A stretch of DNA of 64,000 nucleotides from Streptomyces fungicidicus (GTDB lineage: Bacteria; Actinomycetota; Actinomycetes; Streptomycetales; Streptomycetaceae), in assembly GCF_003665435.1 (NCBI RefSeq), contig NZ_CP023407.1, positions 930,001 to 994,000 on the forward strand. Reading direction: 5' to 3'. How positions within the stretch are numbered: the stretch's first letter is position 1; the number at the start of each line of letters is the position of its first letter. Of this stretch, positions 18,484 through 26,517 are shown in pieces. Under the pieces are notes generated by a model. That model saw nothing but the letters and a program-made list of their open reading frames with translations, was not told the origin of the DNA and ran no database searches. A program made the translations under genes and the position numbers.

Positions 18484-18765
18484 TCATCGGGCGCCCTTCC
18501 CGCCGTGCCGGCCGAACTCCTCGTCCAGGACGGACAGCCGGCGCCAGTACTCGTCCTCGTCGATCTCGCCGGAGGCGAAGCGGTGGCCGAGCACCTTGAT
18601 GGGCGAGTCGTCCGCCACCGTGGGCCGGGCGGGTCCGCGGCGTCCGCGCCACGCGGTGCGGCGCAGCAGGGCGATGCCGCCGCCGATGGCCAGGGCCCAG
18701 ACCAGGGGGAGGAACAGGATCCACGGGCCGGGCCCGCCGTCGCCGAAGTGCGCCAGGATCTGCAT
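18484..18765 (-). CDS. SHOCT-domain small membrane protein
   Basis: 93 residues. One membrane helix (about 14-35: WILFLPLVWALAIGGGIALL), a basic patch, then a C-terminal SHOCT motif (about 57-83: HRFASGEIDEDEYWRRLSVL). SHOCT is a short oligomerisation helix pair found at the ends of many membrane proteins. ATG start with AGGAG nine bases upstream. Function unknown. Confidence 0.85.
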   Translation of the reverse strand: MQILAHFGDGGPGPWILFLPLVWALAIGGGIALLRRTAWRGRRGPARPTVADDSPIKVLGHRFASGEIDEDEYWRRLSVLDEEFGRHGGKGAR

Positions 18766-18903
18766 GATCGTTCAACTCCTCGGATGCGCTGCCGCGTCGC
18801 TCCTTGTGCGACACCTCCGAGGGTCGTCCCGCGAGGGGGTCCGGTCGTCGTACGGCCGGCGGCACCGCGCGTACTCCCCGTGGGGTACGCGCGGTGCGGG
18901 CGG

Positions 18904-19323
18904 TCAGCCGGACTGGGCGCTGTCCTTCATGGCGCCCCAGCCGTGCCAGCGTTCGACCTCGATCCAGCCGCTGACCCGGGCGCGCTCACGGTCGGGATAG
19001 GTGTTCCCGGTGTAGTGCCGGGCGAGCCGGTCGATGTCGGCCAGGTCCTTGTCGTCGACCAGGTCGACGACGCGGCCGATCAGGGTGACGTGGGTGTACC
19101 AGTCGTCGCCGGCGAGGACGGTGAGGGTGACGCGCGGGTCGCGGCGGACGTGCTTCAGACGGACCCGGCCCTCGTCGAAGTTGACCAGTGCGCGGCCGTC
19201 CTCCCACAGGTACCAGGTGGGGGTGGAGACGGGCGCGCCGTCCGAGCGCAGCGTGGCCATGACGCAGGGGTTGGGGCGGCGCAGCAGTGCGTCGGCCTCG
19301 GGCGGAAGCGGGGGCTTGGACAT
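18904..19323 (-). CDS. PPOX-class F420-dependent oxidoreductase
   Basis: 139 residues with the split beta-barrel of the FMN/F420-binding PPOX class: CVMATLRSDGAPVSTPTWY at the start, FDEGRVRLKHVRRDPRV, then a WIEVERWHGWG ending. Members use F420 or flavin to reduce small molecules in the cytoplasm; the substrate is unknown. ATG at 19323 follows GAGGAG. It is 45 bp downstream of the NAD-dependent dehydrogenase gene and likely co-transcribed with it. Confidence 0.85.
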   Translation of the reverse strand: MSKPPLPPEADALLRRPNPCVMATLRSDGAPVSTPTWYLWEDGRALVNFDEGRVRLKHVRRDPRVTLTVLAGDDWYTHVTLIGRVVDLVDDKDLADIDRLARHYTGNTYPDRERARVSGWIEVERWHGWGAMKDSAQSG

Positions 19324-19368
19324 GTGCGGACTCCTCGGTGTTCTCGGCGGTGCTGGTCGGTCCGGTGC

Positions 19369-20259
19369 TCAGGCGGCGGGCCCGTCGTCGAAGCTGGCGT
19401 AGTACGCGGCGGCCATGTCCTCGTCGCCGTGCCCCTGGGCCTCGGCCCGCTCGAAGCGCTCGGCGCTCGCGGCGGCGACGTCCATGCGGATGCCGTGCTG
19501 TGTGCCGGCCCGCACGATCAGCCGGGCGTCCTTGGCCGCGGTGGTCACGGCGAACTGGGCCGGGGACAGCCGTCCGTCGAGAATCATCCCGGCCTTGGCG
19601 TGCAGGTACCCCATGTCGAGGGGGCCGCCGGCGATGAGGTCGAAGAAGCCGTCGGGGGCGACGCCGAGGGCCTTGGCCAGGGCGAGGGCCTCACCGGCGG
19701 CGGTGGTCGCGGCGATCACCCAGCTGTTGGCGACCAGCTTCAGCCGGGTCGCGGCGCCCGTCGCGCCGTCCTCCCCGGTCCACACGGTGCGGGCGCCCAC
19801 CGCGTCGAACACCGGAGTCACCGCCGGGCGGCCCTCGGCGGGTCCGGCGGCGAGCACGGTGAGCTGTCCGGCCTCGGCGGGCTGACGGGTGCCCAGGACC
19901 GGGGCGTCGTAGAAGAGCAGGCCGTGCTCGTCCGCGAACGCGGCGAGTTCGGCGACGCCCTCGACGCCCGCGGTGGTGGACTGCGCCCAGACGGTCCCGC
20001 GGCGCAGGGAGGGCGCGGCCTCACGCATCGTCTCCAGGGTGGCCGCGCCGTCGTACAGCATGGTCAGCACGGCGTCGGCGGACTCGACCGCCTCGGCGGG
20101 GGTGCCGGCGACGTACGCGCCGTCGGCGGCGAGCGGGTCGGCCTTGGCGCGGGTGCGGTTCCAGACACGGACGGTGTGCCCGGCGCGCAGGAGGTTGCGG
20201 GCCATCGCGGCGCCCATGATGCCGGTGCCCAGGACGCTCACGGTGAGCTTGTCTGTCAT
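19369..20259 (-). CDS. NAD(P)-dependent beta-hydroxyacid dehydrogenase family protein
   Basis: 296 residues. The Rossmann motif GTGIMG (11-16) and the RNLLRAGHTVRVWNRT segment are those of the 3-hydroxyisobutyrate dehydrogenase/6-phosphogluconate dehydrogenase superfamily. The catalytic lysine lies in LKLVANSW (about 173) with the helical C-terminal domain after it. VLGTRQPAEAG replaces the more usual PVSGG substrate loop, so the true substrate may differ from hydroxyisobutyrate; imine reductases and glyoxylate/succinic-semialdehyde reductases share this fold. Starts at ATG 20259; weak ribosome site. Confidence 0.82.
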   Translation of the reverse strand: MTDKLTVSVLGTGIMGAAMARNLLRAGHTVRVWNRTRAKADPLAADGAYVAGTPAEAVESADAVLTMLYDGAATLETMREAAPSLRRGTVWAQSTTAGVEGVAELAAFADEHGLLFYDAPVLGTRQPAEAGQLTVLAAGPAEGRPAVTPVFDAVGARTVWTGEDGATGAATRLKLVANSWVIAATTAAGEALALAKALGVAPDGFFDLIAGGPLDMGYLHAKAGMILDGRLSPAQFAVTTAAKDARLIVRAGTQHGIRMDVAAASAERFERAEAQGHGDEDMAAAYYASFDDGPAA

Positions 20260-20316
20260 GAAGTCGGCTTTCTGTACGTCGTGCGCCCGTCGGGGCCGTC
20301 CGCCTGTGCTTCGCTG

Positions 20317-21555
20317 TTACACCAGTGCACCAAGAGGATCGTCCAGCACCGGCTGCCACGCCAGTTCCGCCGCGCCGACCAGGCTGTTGTGGTCCAGGGT
20401 GCAGGGGAGGATGGGAACGCCGCCGCTGCGGCCCCACAGGCTGCGGTCGGCGACGACGGCCCGCAGCCGGTCCGGGTCGGCCTCCAGCAGGGTGCGGTGC
20501 AGACCGCCGAGGATGATCCGGTCCGGGTTGAGGATGTTCACCAGTCCCGCCAGGCCGAGGCCGAGGCGGTCGATGAGGGTCTCGGTGGCGGCGCGCACCT
20601 CCGGGTCGTCGTACTGGCCGCTGATCAGGTCGTCGGCCTGCTTCAGCAGGGACATCTCGGGGCCGGGCGCGCGGCCCGCCGCGGTGAGCAGCGCCAGCGG
20701 GTCCGCCTCGACGTCCAGGCAGCCGCGGCTGCCGCAGTGGCAGGGACGGCCCTCGGGGTTGACGGCGAGGTGGCCGACCTCCAGGGCGAGACCCGAACTG
20801 CCCGAGTGCAGACGGCCGTCGAGCACCAGCGCGCCGCCGACACCGCGGTGGCCGGTGGCCACGCAGAGCAGGTCGCGGGAGCCGCGCCCGGCGCCGTGCC
20901 GGTGCTCGGCCAGGGCGGCGAGGTTGACGTCGTTGGCCGCGAAGGCGGGGCCGTCGAGTCCGGCCGCGCGCACCTGCTCGGCGAAGATCTCCCGCACCGG
21001 GGCGCCCGCGGGCCAGGCCAGGTGCAGGGGGTTGAGAGCCAGCCCCTCCGGTTCGGCCACGGCCGAGGGCACGGCGAGCCCGGCGCCCACGCACCGCCGC
21101 CCGGTCTCCCGCAGCAGCTCGGCGCCGGTCGCGACGACGGAGCCGAGCACCTTCGCCGGATCGGCGTCGACGACCTCGCAGCCGGGCGCCGTGGCGACGA
21201 TACGGCCGCCGAGCCCGACCAGCGCCGCCCGGAAACCGTCGGCGTGGACCTGCGCGGCGAGCGCCACGGGGCCGTCCTCGGCGACCGAGAGGCGGTGCGA
21301 GGGACGCCCCTGCGAACCGGCCGCCGCGGCGGGCCGGGCGTCCACCCGGATAAGGCCGAGCGCCTCCAGTTCGGCGGCGACCGCGCCGGCCGTCGCGCGG
21401 GTCACCCCGAGCTCGGCGGTGAGCACCGCGCGGGTCGGCGCGCGTCCGGTGTGCACGAGCTCCAGCGCGGGTCCGAGCGCGCCGCGCCCCCGGTCCAGCC
21501 GCGTCCTCGAGGTGGTCCCTTCCCCCGCCTGCCGGGGGTCCGCCTTCCCGCTCAT
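20317..21555 (-). CDS. ROK-family transcriptional regulator
   Basis: 412 residues. A winged helix-turn-helix (about 30-85: AVLTAELGVTRATAGAVAAEL) is followed by a ROK sugar-kinase-like domain. It contains FAANDVNLAALAEH, the GHLAVNP segment and a zinc motif CHCGSRGCL. The Asp of the kinase active site (NDVN) is kept, but the protein has the DNA-binding head of NagC/XylR-type repressors. ATG 21555 follows GGGAGA. It sits directly upstream of the dehydrogenase gene (57-bp gap) on the same strand and may regulate it (inference). Confidence 0.88.
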   Translation of the reverse strand: MSGKADPRQAGEGTTSRTRLDRGRGALGPALELVHTGRAPTRAVLTAELGVTRATAGAVAAELEALGLIRVDARPAAAAGSQGRPSHRLSVAEDGPVALAAQVHADGFRAALVGLGGRIVATAPGCEVVDADPAKVLGSVVATGAELLRETGRRCVGAGLAVPSAVAEPEGLALNPLHLAWPAGAPVREIFAEQVRAAGLDGPAFAANDVNLAALAEHRHGAGRGSRDLLCVATGHRGVGGALVLDGRLHSGSSGLALEVGHLAVNPEGRPCHCGSRGCLDVEADPLALLTAAGRAPGPEMSLLKQADDLISGQYDDPEVRAATETLIDRLGLGLAGLVNILNPDRIILGGLHRTLLEADPDRLRAVVADRSLWGRSGGVPILPCTLDHNSLVGAAELAWQPVLDDPLGALV

Positions 21556-21592
21556 GAGGGCGAGTCTCCCATGATCCGCAGGCCGGCACGGT

Positions 21593-22243
21593 CTACAGGC
21601 CGCTGACCCGCAAGGTGACGTTCAGCCGTCCGGTCAGTCCCAACTCCGGCGGCGCGGTGCCCGGGTGCACCCGCGGCACCCCGTGGTAGGCGAGCCGGGA
21701 GGGCCCGCCGAAGACGAACAGGTCGCCGCTGCGCAGCTCCACGTCCGTCCAGGGGCGGGTCCGGCCCCGCGTGGTGCCGAAACGGAAGACGCAGGTGTCG
21801 CCGAGGCTCAGCGACACCACCGGCGCGTCCGCCTGCTCGTCGCTGTCGCGGTGCATGCCCATGCGGGCGTCGGCGTCGTAGAAGTTGACCAGCGCGATGT
21901 CGTACGCGGCGTCCCGCGCGGCGGGCGCGCCCAGCGCGTCGGCGACCGCGCGGCGGCCCAGCTCGCCGAGCCGGGCGGGGAACGGCTTCACCGGGGCGCC
22001 GTCACCGTCGACGACGGTGCGGGCGTAGCCGTACGGGTACCAGTGCCACCCGAGGCAGACCTGCCGGGCGGTCATGGTGCCGCCGCCGGGTGTGCGCACG
22101 GTACGCAGTCCGGCGGGCGGCCGGGCCCACCCGCGGCACTCCCGGAGCAGTTCCCGCTGCTCCTCGGCGCCCAGCCAGTCCGGCAGGTGCACCGCGCCGG
22201 GCGCGATCTCCCTGGGTGCCCTGGGGAACAGCTCGCCTTCCAT
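21593..22243 (-). CDS. alkB: AlkB-like 2-oxoglutarate/Fe(II) dioxygenase
   Basis: 216 residues. Iron ligands His-x-Asp in MGMHRDSDE and the distal His in AYHGVPRV; the 2-oxoglutarate arginines are in the closing RLNVTLR. GLGW-type and NFYDADARMG segments match the AlkB fold, which repairs N-alkylated bases in DNA or RNA. ATG at 22243 gives MEGELFPRAP; ATG 22252 or an earlier frame is possible, but GGGAGG lies too close. Divergent from rlmG, with 56 bp between starts. Confidence 0.88.
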   Translation of the reverse strand: MEGELFPRAPREIAPGAVHLPDWLGAEEQRELLRECRGWARPPAGLRTVRTPGGGTMTARQVCLGWHWYPYGYARTVVDGDGAPVKPFPARLGELGRRAVADALGAPAARDAAYDIALVNFYDADARMGMHRDSDEQADAPVVSLSLGDTCVFRFGTTRGRTRPWTDVELRSGDLFVFGGPSRLAYHGVPRVHPGTAPPELGLTGRLNVTLRVSGL

Positions 22244-22299
22244 GCCTCCCATCCTGCCCGACCGGTGCTGAGCTGGGGCTCCGCTAGCCTGGTCGGACG

Positions 22300-23442
22300 A
22301 TGAACGACCGCATGACGACACCGTGGGGCGAGCCTGCGCTGGCCCGGTTCCCCGAGGACCCGCGGGACAGGCTGCGCGCCTGGGACGCGTCCGACGAGTA
22401 TCTCCTCAGCCATCTCGCCGACCGGCAGGTGCCGCTGTCCGGCACGGTCGTGGCCGTCGGCGACCGCTGGGGCGCGCTGGTGACGGCCCTGGCCGCGTAC
22501 CGGCCGACGCAGATCACCGACTCGTGGCTCGGCCAGGAGGCGACCCGCGCGAACCTCGCCCGCAACGGCGTGGAGCCGGGCACGGTCCGGCTGCTCACCA
22601 CGCAGGACCCCCCGCCGGGCCGGATCGACGTGCTGCTCGTCCGTGTGCCGAAGAGCCTGGCGCTGCTGGAGGACCAGCTGCTGCGGCTGGCGCCGGCGGT
22701 GCACGAGGGCACGGTCGTCGTCGGCACGGGCATGGTCAAGGAGATCCACACGTCGACGCTGGGCCTCTTCGAGCGGATCCTGGGCCCGACCAGGACCTCG
22801 CTGGCGGAGCGGAAGGCCCGGCTGATCCTGTGCACCCCGGACCCCGCGCTGCGGCGCCCCGCGAACCCCTGGCCGTACCGCTACACGCTGCCCGACGGCA
22901 TCGGCCCGGTCTCCGGCCGGACCGTCGTCAACCATGCCGGCGTCTTCTGCGCCGACCGCCTCGACATCGGCACCCGCTTCTTCCTGGGGCACCTGCCCGC
23001 GCCCGGCGGCGGCCGGGTGGTGGACCTGGGCTGCGGCAACGGTGTCGTCGGCACGGCGACGGCACTGGCCGACCCGCGGGCCGAGGTGCTCTTCGTGGAC
23101 GAGTCCTTCCAGGCCGTGGCGTCCGCGGAGGCCACGTACCGGGAGAACGACGTGCCCGGCCACGCCGAGTTCCGGGTCGGTGACGGCCTCACGGGCGTGC
23201 CGGACGGCAGCGTCGACCTGGTGCTCAACAATCCGCCGTTCCACTCCCACCAGGCGACCACGGACGCCACCGCCCGGCGCATGTTCGCCGGCGCCCGCCG
23301 CACCCTGCGCCCCGGCGGCGAGCTGTGGGTGATCGGCAACCGGCACCTGGGGTACCACGTGACGCTGCGCCGGCTGTTCGGGAACAGCGAAGTGGTGGCG
23401 TCGGACCCGAAGTTCGTGGTGCTGAGGGCCGTGAGGCGCTGA
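22300..23442 (+). CDS. rlmG: RlmG/RsmC-type rRNA (guanine-N2) methyltransferase
   Basis: 380 residues. Two tandem methyltransferase-like halves. The N-terminal half (about 20-190) is degenerate; the C-terminal half (about 205-375) is active-looking, with the SAM motif VVDLGCGNGVVG and catalytic NNPPFH. This duplication is typical of RlmG (23S G1835) and RsmC (16S G1207) enzymes; RlmG fits the start and length best. A TAGCCT hexamer at 22285-22290 could be its -10, giving a very short leader. Confidence 0.85.
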   Translation: MNDRMTTPWGEPALARFPEDPRDRLRAWDASDEYLLSHLADRQVPLSGTVVAVGDRWGALVTALAAYRPTQITDSWLGQEATRANLARNGVEPGTVRLLTTQDPPPGRIDVLLVRVPKSLALLEDQLLRLAPAVHEGTVVVGTGMVKEIHTSTLGLFERILGPTRTSLAERKARLILCTPDPALRRPANPWPYRYTLPDGIGPVSGRTVVNHAGVFCADRLDIGTRFFLGHLPAPGGGRVVDLGCGNGVVGTATALADPRAEVLFVDESFQAVASAEATYRENDVPGHAEFRVGDGLTGVPDGSVDLVLNNPPFHSHQATTDATARRMFAGARRTLRPGGELWVIGNRHLGYHVTLRRLFGNSEVVASDPKFVVLRAVRR

Positions 23443-23550
23443 GTCCTCCCGAACGGTCCGGGGCCGCTCCGCCCGTGGGCTCGGGCGCGGGGCCGGGGGC
23501 GGACCTAAGCTGGCAGGTGAGGTGAGGCGTGCCGGGCCAGGGAGGCTGCG

Positions 23551-25386
23551 ATGGACGGGACGGCCGAGGAGCGGGACGTGTCCGGGGCGCGCGGGTACGT
23601 GCCGATCGCCGACCACGGGCTGATCGGCGATCTGCGCAGTGTGGCGCTGGTGGGCACCGACGGCACCATCGACTGGTACTGCTGCCCGTCCTTCGACGCC
23701 CCGAGCGTGTTCGGCGCCATCCTGGACGCCGGGCGGGGCGGCTGCTTCGAGCTCGCGGCGGCCGTGCCGGCCCGTACCAAGCAGTTCTACTTCCCCGACA
23801 CCAACGTCCTGATCACCCGCTTCTTCACCGAGGACGGGGTCGGTGAGGTGCAGGACTTCATGCCGGTCGGCGGCACCCCGGCCGACGAGGCCCGGCACCG
23901 GCTGATCCGGCGGGTGCTGTGCGTACGCGGCTCCCTGCCGTTCCGGACGCTGGTGGCGCCGCGCTTCGACTACGGCTCCCGGCCCCACACCCTGCGGCTC
24001 ACCGGCGGTGTCGCGGTCTTCGACTCCGCGGAACTGTCCCTGGCGCTGACGGCGACCGTCCCGATGGAGGCCGAAGGGGCCGACGTGCGGGCGGAGTTCA
24101 AGCTGTCCGAGGGGGAGACCGCGGTGTTCGCCCTGGACCTGGTCGGACCTCAGACGCCTCCGGACGGGTGCGAGTGCGGTGAGGCGGAACGGCAGTTCGG
24201 CGTGACGGTGGCGTACTGGAGGCGGTGGCTGTCCTCCTCGCGGTACCGGGGCCGCTGGCGGGAGATGGTGCACCGCAGCGCCCTCACCCTGAAGCTGCTC
24301 ACCTACGCCCCGACCGGGGCGATCGTGGCGGCGCCGACGACCAGTCTGCCCGAGCAGTTCGGCGGGGAACGCAACTGGGACTACCGGTACGTGTGGGTGC
24401 GCGACGCGGCGTTCTGCGTGTACGCGCTGCTGCGGCTGGGCTTCACGGAGGAGGCCGAGGCGTTCATGGGCTTCGTCTCCCGGCACATCAGCCCCGGCGA
24501 CGGCAGGACGTCCGGTCCCCTGCAGATCATGTACGGCATCGACGGCCGCACCGATCTGCCCGAGCGGGTGCTCGGGCATCTGGAGGGCCATCACGGCTCG
24601 GCTCCGGTCCGCGTCGGCAACGCGGCGGCCGACCAGCTGCAGCTCGACATCTACGGGGCGCTGATCGACTCCGTCTACCTCTACGACAAGTGGGCCGAGC
24701 CCATCTCCAGCGAGCAGTGGGACCATGTGACGGCGCTGGTCGACTGGGTGTGCGCGCACTGGGACCAGCCCGACCAGGGCATCTGGGAGACGCGCGGCGG
24801 GCGGAAGAACTTCCTGTACTCGCGGCTGATGTGCTGGGTGGCGATCGAGCGGGCCATCCGGATGGCCAACCGGCGCGGCCTGCCCGCCGATCTGCCCCGC
24901 TGGCGGTCGAGCCGCGACGCCGTCTACCGGCGGATCATGAGCCGGGGCTGGTCCGAGTCGCGCCGGGCGTTCGTGCAGCACGAGGACGGGGAGACGCTGG
25001 ACGCGGCGCTGCTGATGATGCCGCTGTCGAAGTTCATCGCGCCGACCGACCCGAAGTGGCTGTCCACGCTCGACTCGCTCACCGAGGACCTGGTGTCCGA
25101 CTCGCTGGTGTACCGCTACGACCCGCTGGTGAGCCCCGACGGACTGCACGGCGAGGAAGGCACGTTCTCCATCTGCTCGTTCTGGTACGTCGAGGCGCTG
25201 ACGAGGGCCGGCCGGCTCGACGAGGCGGCCCTCGCCTTCGAGAAGATGCTGACGTACGGCAACCATCTCGGCCTGTACGCCGAGGAGATCGGCCACACCG
25301 GCGAGCAACGGGGCAACTTCCCCCAGGCGTTCACGCATCTCGGGCTGATCAGCGCCGCGTTCAACCTGGACCGTGCCCTGGGCTGA
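23551..25386 (+). CDS. Glycoside hydrolase family 15 protein (glucoamylase/trehalase-like)
   Basis: 611 residues. N-terminal beta domain (about 15-230: PIADHGLIGDLRSVALV, TIDWYC) and an (alpha/alpha)6 barrel (about 240-600) with the GH15 signatures NWDYRYVWVRDAAF and EEGTFSICSFWYVEAL, which hold the general acid and base glutamates. No signal peptide, so intracellular; actinobacterial members often cleave trehalose or alpha-glucans. GGGAGG seven bases before ATG 23551. A TAAGCT hexamer near 23506 may be the -10. It ends three bases before the convergent copper gene. Confidence 0.88.
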   Translation: MDGTAEERDVSGARGYVPIADHGLIGDLRSVALVGTDGTIDWYCCPSFDAPSVFGAILDAGRGGCFELAAAVPARTKQFYFPDTNVLITRFFTEDGVGEVQDFMPVGGTPADEARHRLIRRVLCVRGSLPFRTLVAPRFDYGSRPHTLRLTGGVAVFDSAELSLALTATVPMEAEGADVRAEFKLSEGETAVFALDLVGPQTPPDGCECGEAERQFGVTVAYWRRWLSSSRYRGRWREMVHRSALTLKLLTYAPTGAIVAAPTTSLPEQFGGERNWDYRYVWVRDAAFCVYALLRLGFTEEAEAFMGFVSRHISPGDGRTSGPLQIMYGIDGRTDLPERVLGHLEGHHGSAPVRVGNAAADQLQLDIYGALIDSVYLYDKWAEPISSEQWDHVTALVDWVCAHWDQPDQGIWETRGGRKNFLYSRLMCWVAIERAIRMANRRGLPADLPRWRSSRDAVYRRIMSRGWSESRRAFVQHEDGETLDAALLMMPLSKFIAPTDPKWLSTLDSLTEDLVSDSLVYRYDPLVSPDGLHGEEGTFSICSFWYVEALTRAGRLDEAALAFEKMLTYGNHLGLYAEEIGHTGEQRGNFPQAFTHLGLISAAFNLDRALG

Positions 25387-25389
25387 GGC

Positions 25390-26337
25390 TCAGTGACCGT
25401 GCCCTTCGGAGTGTTCCGGCGCACCGCCGGACGGCGCCTGAGCTCCGGCGTGCACGGTGAACGCGGCGGTGCGGACGGCCCCTTCGTGCTTGAAGTCGAG
25501 GAACAGCCGGTAGCTGCCGGCGCTGGGCGCCGTGGCCGTGAAGGAGACCGCCGGTCCGGACGCGGTCTCGCCGTCACCGGGTTCGCCGCCCGGGTGGACG
25601 TGGAGGTAGGCGAGGTCTCCGGCGCGCAGGGCGACGAGGTGGCCGTAGGCGCCGAGGTAGGGCTGGAGGTCGGTGACCGGTTCACCGTCCCGGGAGACGG
25701 ACAGCCGCAGTTCGCTCGCCCGTCCGGGACGCAGGTTCCCGGTCAGTTCGACCTCGTAGCCGTCGACGCGGGCCGTGGCGGCGGCGCGGGGCAGCTCCCG
25801 CGGCCGGTAGGGACCGGAGGCGGCGAGGTCCGCCCCGAGGGTGAGGTTCTCCGCGCCCTTCCGCGCCGGGGTGAAGTCGGCGAAGACCCGGTAGCCGCCG
25901 GCCCGGGGCAGGTCGACGGGCGTGGTCCAGGTGCCGTCGGCGGCGCGGGTGGGGTGCAGATGGCGGTAGGTGAGCAGATCGCGGGAGGCCACGATGAGGT
26001 GGAGTTCCTTGTCGTGTTCGCGGCGGTACTCGGTGACCGGCCGGCCCCGGTCGTCCCGGACGGCGAAGCTCAGCTCGGTGCGGTCTCCGGCGGTGACGCG
26101 CGGAGTCCGCAGATCGAGGGTGTAGCCCCCCTCGGAGATCTGGAGCCCGCCCGCCGGAGGCATGTCGTGCCCCGCGTCACCCTCCCCCGCTCCGGGTGAC
26201 GCCGGGGTGTGCCGCTCGTCGTGCGCCGGCGCCCGGTCCGCGACGACCGGGTCGATGCCCTCGCCGACCCCGTAGGCCGTGCCGAAGGTGGCGGCCAGGG
26301 CGGCGGCGAACGCGGTGATCTTCAGTCCGGTGTTCAT
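25390..26337 (-). CDS. Secreted copper-locus protein
   Basis: 315 residues. Signal peptide (about 1-23), a His/Asp/Met-rich stretch ([17 protein letters not shown]) and two Ig-like beta domains (about 70-170 and 195-300). Between and after them are YRHLHP, YLHVHP and a His-rich tail ending HSEGHGH, all plausible metal ligands. ATG 26337 has GAGGAGAG upstream. Divergent from copA and sharing a CsoR-type control region, so a periplasmic/extracytoplasmic copper-binding or chaperone role is the best inference. No named family is claimed. Confidence 0.78.
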   Translation of the reverse strand: MNTGLKITAFAAALAATFGTAYGVGEGIDPVVADRAPAHDERHTPASPGAGEGDAGHDMPPAGGLQISEGGYTLDLRTPRVTAGDRTELSFAVRDDRGRPVTEYRREHDKELHLIVASRDLLTYRHLHPTRAADGTWTTPVDLPRAGGYRVFADFTPARKGAENLTLGADLAASGPYRPRELPRAAATARVDGYEVELTGNLRPGRASELRLSVSRDGEPVTDLQPYLGAYGHLVALRAGDLAYLHVHPGGEPGDGETASGPAVSFTATAPSAGSYRLFLDFKHEGAVRTAAFTVHAGAQAPSGGAPEHSEGHGH

Positions 26338-26395
26338 GGCCGTCTCTCCTCGGAAATGCGCCCGACGACTCACAGCGAGCCGTTCCATGCAGCTC

Positions 26396-26423
26396 ACGAT
26401 ACCCCCAGGGGGTATCAAGTCAA
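26396..26423 (-). promoter_or_regulatory. Promoter of the secreted copper protein gene
   Basis: Minus-strand -35 TTGACT (26418-26423) and -10 TATCGT (26396-26401) with a 16-bp spacer that is largely the CsoR-type operator A. Confidence 0.65.
26398..26416. promoter_or_regulatory. CsoR-type operator A
   Basis: Perfect 9-bp inverted repeat GATACCCCC-A-GGGGGTATC, the classic CsoR copper-repressor form. It lies inside the spacer of the minus-strand promoter, so repressor binding would block polymerase directly. Confidence 0.88.
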
Positions 26424-26436
26424 GCCATGGAATCAT

Positions 26437-26465
26437 TTGCACTCTATACCCTCTGGGGGTATACA
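26437..26465 (+). promoter_or_regulatory. Promoter of copA
   Basis: -35 TTGCAC (26437-26442), 17-bp spacer, -10 TATACA (26460-26465). The spacer contains CsoR-type operator B. Confidence 0.68.
26445..26463. promoter_or_regulatory. CsoR-type operator B
   Basis: TATACCCTC-T-GGGGGTATA, one mismatch from perfect symmetry. It lies between the copA -35 and -10. A further half-site GATACCCCC occurs at 26481-26489 downstream of the expected start point. Confidence 0.86.
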
Positions 26466-26517
26466 TGGAGATCGCCGGCGGATACCCCCGCCCCGTACTC
26501 GTCTCCCGGGAGCACCC

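Noticed and set aside
17800..21606. 1268-codon plus-strand frame
   Set aside because: It crosses several well-supported minus-strand genes and has no domain; pure GC3 shadow.
22072..25338. 1088-codon minus-strand frame opposite rlmG and GH15
   Set aside because: Both opposite genes have full catalytic motifs, while this frame has none.
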